Assembly (NCBI GenBank): GCA_016779205.1
Contig: JADHOC010000002.1
Location: 124,001 to 188,000 of the forward strand
DNA: 64,000 nt
Reading direction: 5' to 3'
From: Planctomycetota bacterium
GTDB lineage: Bacteria; Planctomycetota; UBA1135; GCA-002686595
The translations under genes were made by a program, and so were the position numbers. The notes below the pieces were generated by a model. That model saw only the letters and a list, made by a program, of their open reading frames with translations. It was not told the origin of the DNA and made no database searches. How positions within the stretch are numbered: the first letter of the stretch is position 1; the number at the start of each line of letters is the position of its first letter. Of the stretch, positions 9,318 through 16,333 are shown in pieces.

Positions 9318-10351
9318 GCTCCGTGGCCTCCGTCGAGGACGGTGTCCCACAGGGCCTGGACGCTGTCGAGCGGCGTCTTGGGGAGGATCCCGCTTCCGAG
9401 GTTGAAGATGTAGCCGCGCTGGTCCTTGAAGCCCTCGAGCACCCGCCGGGCCTCGGCGCGCACCACGTCGGGCGGCGCGAAGAGGGTGCAGGGGTCGAGG
9501 TTGCCCTGGAGGGCGACCCGGTCTCCCACCCGCTCGATGGCCTCGCGGGGGTCGATGCGCCAGTCGATGCCGAGCACCTCCGCGCCGCTGTCGGCCATGA
9601 CCTCGAGGAGGTGGTGGCAGCCGTTCACGTACAGGATCACCGGCACGCCGAAGCCGCGGGCCTCGGAGACCAGGCGCTCCACGTGGGGAAGGATGCGCTC
9701 CCTGTACACCTCCGCCGAGAGGGCGCCGCCCCAGGAATCGAAGACCTGGAGCACGTCAGCCCCGGCGTCGACCTGCATGCGCAGGTAGCCGATGGAGTTA
9801 TCCACCACCCGGGTCAGGAGCCGGTCGAAGGTCTCGGGCTCCCCGAGCATCATCCGCTTGGTGTTCTCGAAGTTGCGGGAGGACCGCCCCTCGACCATGT
9901 AGCTCGCCACCGTGAACGGCGCCCCGCAGAAGCCGATGATGGCGCGCTCGTCCCCCATCCCCTCGCGGACGGCGCGGATGGAGTCCCCGAGGAAGCCAGT
10001 CGCCTCCGAGGCGGTGAAGTCGACGAGGCCCTCGATGTCCGCCGCGGTGCGCACCGCGGGCTCGAGGACGGGTCCCTGGCCCTCCAGGAAGTCGACGCCC
10101 TGACCCATGGCGGCGGGGGGCACGAGGATGTCGCAGAAGATCACCGCGGCGTCCATGCCGTAGCGGCGGATGGGCTGGAGCGTCACCTCGCTGGCGCGCG
10201 CGGGGTCGTGGACCATCCCGAGGAAGCTCGAGCTGCTGCGGACCTCCCGGTACTCGGGGAGGTAGCGGCCGGCCTGGCGCATCATCCACGCCGGCGGACG
10301 ATCGGTCTCCTCGCGGCGGCAGGCGGCGAGGAATCGAGATCTGGAATTCAT
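9314..10351 (-). CDS. hemE: uroporphyrinogen decarboxylase
   Basis: Removes four acetate carboxyls of uroporphyrinogen III to give coproporphyrinogen III. 345 residues, full length, cofactor-free TIM barrel. Signature 1 (MRQAGRYLPEYRE, about 24-36) and signature 2 (GFCGAPFTVASYMVEG) are intact, as is the FDSWGGALS segment. First gene of the hemE-hemN-hemY-ccsA/hemX-hemA operon; a perfect TATAAT lies 67 bases upstream. Its GTGA junction with hemN suggests coupling. Confidence 0.97.
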   Translation of the reverse strand: MNSRSRFLAACRREETDRPPAWMMRQAGRYLPEYREVRSSSSFLGMVHDPARASEVTLQPIRRYGMDAAVIFCDILVPPAAMGQGVDFLEGQGPVLEPAVRTAADIEGLVDFTASEATGFLGDSIRAVREGMGDERAIIGFCGAPFTVASYMVEGRSSRNFENTKRMMLGEPETFDRLLTRVVDNSIGYLRMQVDAGADVLQVFDSWGGALSAEVYRERILPHVERLVSEARGFGVPVILYVNGCHHLLEVMADSGAEVLGIDWRIDPREAIERVGDRVALQGNLDPCTLFAPPDVVRAEARRVLEGFKDQRGYIFNLGSGILPKTPLDSVQALWDTVLDGGHGA

Positions 10352-10418
10352 GGGCGAGCTGGGGGCGCGTGTCCTCGGGCCGTCGAAGGGGCGCGAAGGG
10401 CGCGCGTATCCGAGCCGG

Positions 10419-10424
10419 ATTATA
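10419..10424 (-). promoter_or_regulatory. candidate -10 box TATAAT for the hemE operon
   Basis: A perfect minus-strand TATAAT in the 124-base gap upstream of hemE, which leaves an untranslated leader of about 60 bases. No good TTGACA is seen 17 bases upstream. It stands out in such GC-rich DNA. Confidence 0.55.
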
Positions 10425-10475
10425 GGACGCGCGCGGCGTGCCTTGGGGCAGAGGTCGCGGTCTGCGAACAGGGCC

Positions 10476-11717
10476 TCAGGCCGGGCCCTCGGGTAGGTTC
10501 GACACCGAGGGGCGAGCGCCCTCGAGGTCTCCCTCGCGGGGGCCCCAGTCCTGTTCCGAGAGGAATGGAAGCGCCACCTCCACGGTGCAGCCCGAAGGCT
10601 GGTCGTCCCCGCGGCCCGGGCGATTCAGGGCGCGGATCGAGCCCTTGTGGAGCGTCGCGACCCGGTGGGCGATCGCGAGGCCGAGGCCGGTCCCCCTGCC
10701 GCGGCCCTCTTCCGAGTCGGCCTGCTTGAACGGCTCGAAGACCGTGGCGATCAGCTCCTGCGGCATCCCGGCTCCCTCGTCGGACACGCTCACCCGCGCG
10801 CCCGGGCGGGCCGGCTCCGGCGGCCGGTCGGGCTCCGCTTCGGCCACCACCGCGGGGTCGGGCTCGAGGGAGACGCGCACGCTGGAGCCCTCGGGGGCGA
10901 AGCGGATGGCGTTGCGGATCAGGTTCTCAACGGCCGAGGAGATCAGCTCGGGGTCGCCCCAGCTCGGCCGGTCGAAGTAGTCGGTGTCCTCGGGGAGCTC
11001 GAGGTCCACGTGGACCTCGCGGGTCGCGGCCTGCGCGTGGGTCCTGCGGACGGCCTCCAGGAGCAGGTCGTGGAACCAGAAGTCCTCGAACTTGCGCAGC
11101 CGCTCCTCGTAGTCGATGCGAGCGAGGGTGAGGAAGCTCTCCACGATCTTGCCGAGGCGCGCCATCTGCTCCGCCACGTCCCCCACGAAGCCGGAGAGCT
11201 CGTCGGCGCTGCGCTCCTGAAGTTGGAGCCGCCGGGCCTCGGTGAGCAGCACCGCGATGGGGGTCTTGAGCTCGTGGCTGACGTTGGAGATGAAGCGCTC
11301 CTGGGACTGGTAGCCCGCCTCGATGCGGTCCAGGGCGCGGTTGAGCTCCAGGCGCGCCTCGTTGACCTCGAGCCCGACCTCCGGGATCTCCACCCGGGTC
11401 GCCTCGATGCGCTCGGGGGCCATGGCCCGGGCGGTCTCTGTGATCCGGCGGAGGGGTTCGAGGGCCACGCCGCCGATCACCCATGCCGCCAGGATGCCGC
11501 CGACCAGCGCCGCGAAGGTGCCGATGCCCACGAGGCGGATCAGCCAGTCGTAGTCCGCCCGGGTCGGGTCGAACAGGCGCCCCTCGTCGAGGATGACGAT
11601 CCCGCCCACGATCGTGGCGAGGACGGCGCCGAAGCTGATGCCGAACCAGATCGTCAGCTGGGCCCGCAGCGAGAGCCGCACCGGGGCGGAGGGGGGCTCG
11701 GCCTGCTCGGTGACCAT
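10476..11717 (-). CDS. sensor histidine kinase
   Basis: Membrane-bound kinase of 413 residues: TM1 about 22-44, a very short periplasmic loop (about 45-60), TM2 about 61-83, a HAMP-like linker, DHp with phospho-acceptor His148 in SNVSHELKTP, then the HATPase domain with an N box (VENLIRNAIRF), G1 DEGAGMP and G2 GTGLGLAIAH. The external loop is too small for a classic ligand domain, so sensing is probably intramembrane or cytoplasmic. It begins one base after the stop of the OmpR-type regulator and surely forms a pair with it. Signal unknown. Confidence 0.93.
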   Translation of the reverse strand: MVTEQAEPPSAPVRLSLRAQLTIWFGISFGAVLATIVGGIVILDEGRLFDPTRADYDWLIRLVGIGTFAALVGGILAAWVIGGVALEPLRRITETARAMAPERIEATRVEIPEVGLEVNEARLELNRALDRIEAGYQSQERFISNVSHELKTPIAVLLTEARRLQLQERSADELSGFVGDVAEQMARLGKIVESFLTLARIDYEERLRKFEDFWFHDLLLEAVRRTHAQAATREVHVDLELPEDTDYFDRPSWGDPELISSAVENLIRNAIRFAPEGSSVRVSLEPDPAVVAEAEPDRPPEPARPGARVSVSDEGAGMPQELIATVFEPFKQADSEEGRGRGTGLGLAIAHRVATLHKGSIRALNRPGRGDDQPSGCTVEVALPFLSEQDWGPREGDLEGARPSVSNLPEGPA

Positions 11718-11718
11718 C

Positions 11719-12396
11719 TCAGCCCTCGGCGGAGCCGAACCGGTATCCCGTCCCCACGACGGTGTGGATCAGCTTCTGCTCGAAGGGCTTGTCGAGCTTC
11801 CGCCGGAGGTTCGAGATGTACACGTCCACCACGTTGCTGGTGGGCTCGTAGCTCATGTCCCAGACGCGCTCGGTGATCGCGCCGCGGGTGAACGTCTCCC
11901 CGGGGTTCCGGACGAGGAACTCCAGGAGGGCGAACTCCTTGGTCGTGATGGCGACCTTGGTCCCGGCGCGGTGGACCGTTCGCTTGGTGAGGTCCATCTC
12001 CACGTCGCCGAACTTGAGCCGGGTCGAGTCGGCGGTCCCGCCGCGGCGCAGCAGCGCGCGGACGCGGGCCACCAGCTCGTCCACCTCGAAGGGCTTGGTG
12101 AGGTAGTCGTCGGCGCCCGAGTCGAGGCCGGCCACCTTGCGCGAGGTGCCCGAGAGGGCGGTCAGCATCATGATCGGCGCCTTGACGCCGCTGCCACGCA
12201 GGTCCTGGCAGAGCTGCATCCCGTCGCCGTCCGGGAGCATCAGGTCCAGCAGAAAGAGGTCGTAGGCCTCCTCACCGGCCTTCTCCCTGGCCTCGGCGAC
12301 GGTCCCCACCGTTACCACCTCGAAGCCGCTCTCCGTGAGCGTCATCTCGACGGAGCGCGCCATCTTGGGGTTGTCTTCGACGACGAGGATCTTCAT
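11719..12396 (-). CDS. OmpR/PhoB-family response regulator
   Basis: 225 residues: receiver domain with acidic pocket ED (7-8), phospho-acceptor Asp51 in LLDLMLPDGDG and Lys101 in YLTKPF, then a winged-helix DNA-binding domain (about 128-222) with the typical LTKRTVHRAG and FTRGAITERVWD segments and C-terminal VVGTGYRF. Upstream partner of the adjacent kinase, one base apart. Target genes unknown. Confidence 0.95.
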   Translation of the reverse strand: MKILVVEDNPKMARSVEMTLTESGFEVVTVGTVAEAREKAGEEAYDLFLLDLMLPDGDGMQLCQDLRGSGVKAPIMMLTALSGTSRKVAGLDSGADDYLTKPFEVDELVARVRALLRRGGTADSTRLKFGDVEMDLTKRTVHRAGTKVAITTKEFALLEFLVRNPGETFTRGAITERVWDMSYEPTSNVVDVYISNLRRKLDKPFEQKLIHTVVGTGYRFGSAEG

Positions 12397-12449
12397 GGGG
12401 GGCGTGGCGGCGGCCGGGCGGCTGCGCCGTCCCGACGAGGGTAAGGGAG

Positions 12450-12466
12450 GGGGCCGCGCGGGCCCC
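12450..12466 (-). terminator. weak hairpin downstream of ispG
   Basis: Six-base GC stem (12450-12455 with 12461-12466, five-base loop) in the 88-base gap after the ispG stop on the minus strand. The following stretch is pyrimidine-rich but not a T run, so termination is only plausible. Confidence 0.3.
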
Positions 12467-12484
12467 GGGGGTTTCGGTCTCCCG

Positions 12485-13615
12485 TCAGGACCGATCGGCG
12501 ATCAGCCGGTCGAGCTCGACGCGCATCTGGTCGAGGATCTCGTCGTAGCCGAAGGCCCCGACGGTCTCCTCGCCCTTCTTCAGGTTGACGGTCTTCGGGC
12601 CGCACCAGAGGCCGAGGTCCGCGTCGTCCGTCTCCCCCGGACCGTTCACGCGGCAGCCCATCACGGCGATCGTGATGTCGTGCTCCTTGGCGTCCTCGGT
12701 CATGCGCTTCACGTCCTCGGCGAGGTCGATGAACTTCTCGTTCTCAACCCGGCTGCAGGAGGGGCAGGCGATGATGTTGAGCCCGTCGAAGAAGTTGGGC
12801 GGCACCGAGCGGAAGCGGCCGTTGGAGACGTCGTCGATGATCTGGCGGCCGACCTCGATCTCCTGGCCCTTGTCGTCGAAGGGGACCGTCAGGGAGACGC
12901 GGAGGGTGTCGCCGATCCCGCGAGAGAGCAGCTGCTCGAAGGCGATGCGGGTCTTGATGATCCCCTCCGGCGGCATCCCAGCCTCGGTCACCCCCAGGTG
13001 AATGGGGACGTCAGGGCGCGCCTCGGCGAAGCGGGTGTTCGCGTCGATCACCAGCCGCGGGTCGGAGTCCTTGATGGACACCACGAAGTCCGTGAAGTCC
13101 ATCCCGTCGAGCAGGGCGCAATGCTCGACGGCGCAGGCGACGATGGCCCCCACGTCGTCGCCAGGGAAGCGGTCCTTGTACTCGGGGGCGATGGAGCCGG
13201 CGTTGACGCCGATCCGGATGGCGCAGTCGTTGCGGCGCGCCACGTCGACGATCCAGGCGACCTTCTCCTCGGTGGACTTGGTGCGCTCGTGGTGGTGGAG
13301 GTGGCCGGGGTTGTAGCGGAGCTTCGCCACGAAGGGGGCCACCGCCTCCGCCATGCGGTAGTTCTCCTGCAGGTCCACGGAGAGGGGCACGTGGATGCCC
13401 TCGGCGATCTCCCGGAGGGCCTCGGCGTCCTTGGGGGAGTCGATGGCGACCCGGACCAGGTCGGCCCCGGCGGCCTGGAGGCGCTCCACCTGGCCGCGGG
13501 TGGCGGCGATGTCCTGGGTTCGCGTGGCCGCCATGCTCTGGACGGCGATGGGGGCCTGTCCGCCCACCCGGAGGGGGCCGATACGGACGGTGCGGGTCTT
13601 GCGCGCAGGGATCAT
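12485..13615 (-). CDS. ispG: 4-hydroxy-3-methylbut-2-en-1-yl diphosphate synthase
   Basis: Iron-sulphur enzyme of the MEP isoprenoid pathway that reductively opens MEcPP to HMBPP. 376 residues, the compact bacterial form without the inserted domain seen in plants and some bacteria. Cluster ligands Cys284 and Cys287 (ACPSCSR) and Cys321 ([10 protein letters not shown], with the fourth ligand Glu328) are present; N-terminal TIM-barrel motifs QSMAAT and YNPGH are intact. Apparently monocistronic. A TAGAAT hexamer lies nine bases before the ATG. Confidence 0.97.
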   Translation of the reverse strand: MIPARKTRTVRIGPLRVGGQAPIAVQSMAATRTQDIAATRGQVERLQAAGADLVRVAIDSPKDAEALREIAEGIHVPLSVDLQENYRMAEAVAPFVAKLRYNPGHLHHHERTKSTEEKVAWIVDVARRNDCAIRIGVNAGSIAPEYKDRFPGDDVGAIVACAVEHCALLDGMDFTDFVVSIKDSDPRLVIDANTRFAEARPDVPIHLGVTEAGMPPEGIIKTRIAFEQLLSRGIGDTLRVSLTVPFDDKGQEIEVGRQIIDDVSNGRFRSVPPNFFDGLNIIACPSCSRVENEKFIDLAEDVKRMTEDAKEHDITIAVMGCRVNGPGETDDADLGLWCGPKTVNLKKGEETVGAFGYDEILDQMRVELDRLIADRS

Positions 13616-13624
13616 GACGAGGGG

Positions 13625-13630
13625 ATTCTA
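13625..13630 (-). promoter_or_regulatory. candidate -10 hexamer TAGAAT for ispG
   Basis: Minus-strand TAGAAT, nine bases before the ispG ATG, implying a leaderless or near-leaderless mRNA. Confidence 0.45.
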
Positions 13631-13856
13631 GGCCGTGGGCGGGCGGGGGCGGGGGCCGGGCCAGCGGGGTCTGAAGAAATGTTCGGAAACGTGGCCCCCT
13701 TTCCGGACCCGGGCCGGACTCGGTGGTGTCTGGAACAACAAGCCCAGGCCCGGAGCCTTGCTCCAGTGACGCGTGATCCCCCCCTCAACACGCTCCTGGC
13801 GAACGCTCCGGTGCCTACCTAACGCGGACGGATCAACCCCCTCGACCCGTTCGCCA

Positions 13857-13890
13857 CCAGCCCGGTCGGACCGCGCCCCGACCGGGCTGG
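13857..13890 (+). terminator. perfect 13-bp hairpin followed by GCCTTTAT
   Basis: Arms 13857-13869 and 13878-13890 are perfectly complementary around an eight-base loop; the plus strand continues with a short T-containing tail. No plus-strand protein gene lies upstream, so it would terminate either an unannotated small RNA or antisense transcription of ispG. Confidence 0.55.
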
Positions 13891-13906
13891 GCCTTTATCT
13901 GCGCTC

Positions 13907-13932
13907 GCGGACGGCGACTCGTCGCCGTCCGC
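13907..13932. repeat. perfect 12-bp inverted repeat with 2-base spacer
   Basis: GCGGACGGCGAC (13907-13918) and its exact reverse complement (13921-13932) are separated only by TC. It lies 16 bases after the preceding hairpin and about 75 bases before the cytochrome start, so it could be a protein-binding operator or a second RNA hairpin. Confidence 0.6.
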
Positions 13933-13993
13933 CGGCGCCCCACCCGGGGGCCAAATGGGCGGCCTCCGTTCCGACGCGGTCTCCCCCGTGCCC

Positions 13994-13999
13994 TATCGT
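13994..13999 (+). promoter_or_regulatory. candidate -10 hexamer TATCGT for the cytochrome operon
   Basis: TATCGT ends six bases before the ATG at 14006, flanked by CCC and GGG. Spacing fits a leaderless transcript. Confidence 0.45.
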
Positions 14000-14005
14000 G
14001 GGGCC

Positions 14006-16333
14006 ATGAAGGTCTCCCCCGTTGCCCTTGGCGCCCTGGCGCTCGCCCTAGCCTCCATCGCCTCGGCCTCGACGCCGGGGGACCACCACGGCGAGGCGCC
14101 CGGGGGAGGCGGAGTCCGCCCGGCTGCGGTGGACGGAAGGGAGGAGATCGCCCGCCTGGGTTGCGCGGCCTGCCACGATGACCTCCAGCCTGCGGGGCAG
14201 CGCCTGGCGCCGGACCTTGGGCTCGCCGCGGAGCGCCTCCGCCCGGACTTCCTCCTGCGCTACCTGGCGGATCCGGTCGAGGCGCAGCCGGGGACGCGGA
14301 TGCCGGATCTGATGGCGGACCGCACCCCGGGGGAGCGAGCCGAGGTGGCCCGCGCCCTCGCCGCGTTCCTCGCCAGCGAGGCGCCGGCGACCGATGGGGC
14401 CCCGGCCGGCGGCCCCGGCGAGGCGGCCAGGGACAGCGACCCGAAGCGCGGGGATCGGATCTACCACGAGGTCGGGTGCGTCATGTGCCACGGCGAGCGT
14501 CGCGGCGGCGCCCCGCTGCCCGAGGGCGGCCGCTCCCTGGACCACGTGGCCGGGAAGTACACCGCGGACGGGCTGGCGGCCTTCCTTCACGAGCCCCTGG
14601 CCCACCGGCCCGGCGGGCTCATGCCCGACATGCACCTGGACCGTGGGGAGGCGGCGGACCTGGCGGCCTACCTGATCCCTGCGGAAGGCGCCGGGCCTGC
14701 TGGCGAGCCGCTGCCCGGGGAGGCCGCCCTCGTGGACGCGGGCCGGGAGCACTTCCGGACCCTGCGCTGCGCCGCCTGTCACGGGGACGTGGGCGGGGTC
14801 GAGGCCCCCCTGCCCTTCCCCGCGGGCCCGCTCGGGGCCGGGTGCGCGTCCAAGGCGCCGCCGGCGGGATTGCCGGTCTATGACCTGAGCGACGGGCAGC
14901 GCGTCGCCCTCGTCGAGGCCGCGGGCCAGCTGGGTGAGCCCCGCGCGCCGGAGGTGGAGCTGGCCTCCACCATGGCGGCCCTGCGCTGCACGGCCTGCCA
15001 CGAGCGTGACGGCGTCGGCGGCGTGCCCGCGGCCCTCGACGGCTTCCTGACCACCGACGAGCCAGACCTGGGTGAGCCCGCCCGCAGGCCGCCGACGCTG
15101 AGTGGCGTGGGCGCCAAGCTCCGCCGGGAGTGGCTCGAGCGAGTCCTGCACGACGGCGCGTCGGTCCGGCCCTACATGCACACGCGCATGCCGGTGTTCG
15201 GCGACGCGAACGTGGCGGATCTTCCCGGTCATCTCGAGGCCCTCGACGCGGAGGAGCCGCTCGTCTTCCCGAGGCCCGAGGGTGAGGAGTGGAAGGAGGC
15301 CCGGGAGGCCGCGCGGACCATGCTGGGGACCACGGGGCTGGGATGCGTGAGCTGCCACCAGTTCAACACCAAGGACGCCCCGGGCTTCCAGGGGGTCGAC
15401 CTGATCACCACGCCCGAGCGGCTGCGCGAGCGCTGGTTCCGGGACTTCATGGTGAAGCCCACCTCCAAGGTCGCGGACATCGTCATGCCGGAGTCCTGGC
15501 CGGGCGGGGAGCCGGTGTACGACACCCTCCTGGGCGCGGACACGGACCGTCAGCTCGGCGCCATCTGGCACTACCTGGCCCTGGGCCGCTCCGCGCGGAA
15601 CCCCAAGGGGATCGACCAGCCTCGCTGGGACGTGAACGTCGAGGGCCGCGCTCGCCTCTACCGCGGGCGGAGCCGGATCGCGGGCTTCCGCGGTGTGGCC
15701 GTGGGCTTCGAGGAGGGCCTCAACTACGCCTTCGACGCCAACAACGGGGCCCTCGCGGGGCTCTGGCGCGGCGACTTCGTCTCCGTCAACTGGAACGGGC
15801 AGGGGGCCGGGGACTTCAACCCGCGGGGCCGGCCCGTGGAGCTCCCCAGGGACCTGGCCTTCGCGGCCGGTGAGGGCCCGCCGGACCCCTGGCCGGTTCG
15901 GCCGGTGATGACCGAGGAGAACCCGGTCAACCCCGACCCCACCTATCCGCGCCAGCACGGCTACCGCTTCCGGGGCTACCACCTCGACGGGGACGGCGTC
16001 CCCACGCTGCGCTACTCCATCGGCGCGGTGGACGTGGAGGACCGGACGGTGCCCCTCAAGGAGGGCGATCGCACGGTGCTTCGGCGCTCGATCACCTTCG
16101 ACGCCCCGGGGGCCGGCCCCATGGTCTTCCGCGCCCTCGCGGGGCTCGTCGAGGTCCCCGACAGCGGCGGCTTCCTCTTCGGGAAGCTCCGGCTGACCCT
16201 GGCGCCGCTGTCTCCCCTCAAGCCGAAGATGTTCGAGCTGCGCTCCGTGGAGAGCGGCAGCGAGCTCCTCCTTCACCTGCCCCTCCCCGCCGGCCCCTCG
16301 ACCCTGGAGCTCACCTATGACCTCGCCGATTGA
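14006..16333 (+). CDS. exported multihaem cytochrome c with five CXXCH sites
   Basis: 775 residues with a signal peptide (hydrophobic 5-20, cleavage near ASAS). Five haem-c motifs are visible: CAACH 53-57, CVMCH 158-162, CAACH 255-259, CTACH 328-332 and CVSCH 447-451. Methionines in RMPD, GLMPDM, RMPVFG and VMPESW are likely distal ligands. The C-terminal ~270 residues lack haem motifs and look like a beta-rich domain (LYRGRSRIAGFRG, YAFDANNGALAGLWRGDF), as in large planctomycete dehydrogenase-associated cytochromes. The last 17 bases overlap the next gene, so the two are translationally coupled; it probably takes electrons from that protein in the periplasm. Substrate unknown. Confidence 0.85.
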   Translation: MKVSPVALGALALALASIASASTPGDHHGEAPGGGGVRPAAVDGREEIARLGCAACHDDLQPAGQRLAPDLGLAAERLRPDFLLRYLADPVEAQPGTRMPDLMADRTPGERAEVARALAAFLASEAPATDGAPAGGPGEAARDSDPKRGDRIYHEVGCVMCHGERRGGAPLPEGGRSLDHVAGKYTADGLAAFLHEPLAHRPGGLMPDMHLDRGEAADLAAYLIPAEGAGPAGEPLPGEAALVDAGREHFRTLRCAACHGDVGGVEAPLPFPAGPLGAGCASKAPPAGLPVYDLSDGQRVALVEAAGQLGEPRAPEVELASTMAALRCTACHERDGVGGVPAALDGFLTTDEPDLGEPARRPPTLSGVGAKLRREWLERVLHDGASVRPYMHTRMPVFGDANVADLPGHLEALDAEEPLVFPRPEGEEWKEAREAARTMLGTTGLGCVSCHQFNTKDAPGFQGVDLITTPERLRERWFRDFMVKPTSKVADIVMPESWPGGEPVYDTLLGADTDRQLGAIWHYLALGRSARNPKGIDQPRWDVNVEGRARLYRGRSRIAGFRGVAVGFEEGLNYAFDANNGALAGLWRGDFVSVNWNGQGAGDFNPRGRPVELPRDLAFAAGEGPPDPWPVRPVMTEENPVNPDPTYPRQHGYRFRGYHLDGDGVPTLRYSIGAVDVEDRTVPLKEGDRTVLRRSITFDAPGAGPMVFRALAGLVEVPDSGGFLFGKLRLTLAPLSPLKPKMFELRSVESGSELLLHLPLPAGPSTLELTYDLAD

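Larger units (their letters stand above)
13616..14005. other. 390-base non-coding region with nested inverted repeats
   Basis: The only gap over 300 bases. It separates divergent ispG and the cytochrome gene. Besides the two start-proximal hexamers it contains a nine-base inverted pair TGGCGAACG (13797-13805) with CGTTCGCCA (13849-13857), a small GGAG/CTCC hairpin near 13752-13764, then two strong perfect hairpins listed separately, then a weak GCCCC/GGGGC hairpin near 13936-13950. No convincing reading frame. The arrangement resembles a small plus-strand RNA ending in a terminator, but no known RNA family (6S, SRP, tmRNA, RNase P) was recognised. Confidence 0.5.

Noticed and set aside
13681-13857. 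6S RNA, SRP RNA, tmRNA or RNase P RNA
   Set aside because: None of the conserved sequence signatures of these families is visible; only the generic inverted repeats remain.
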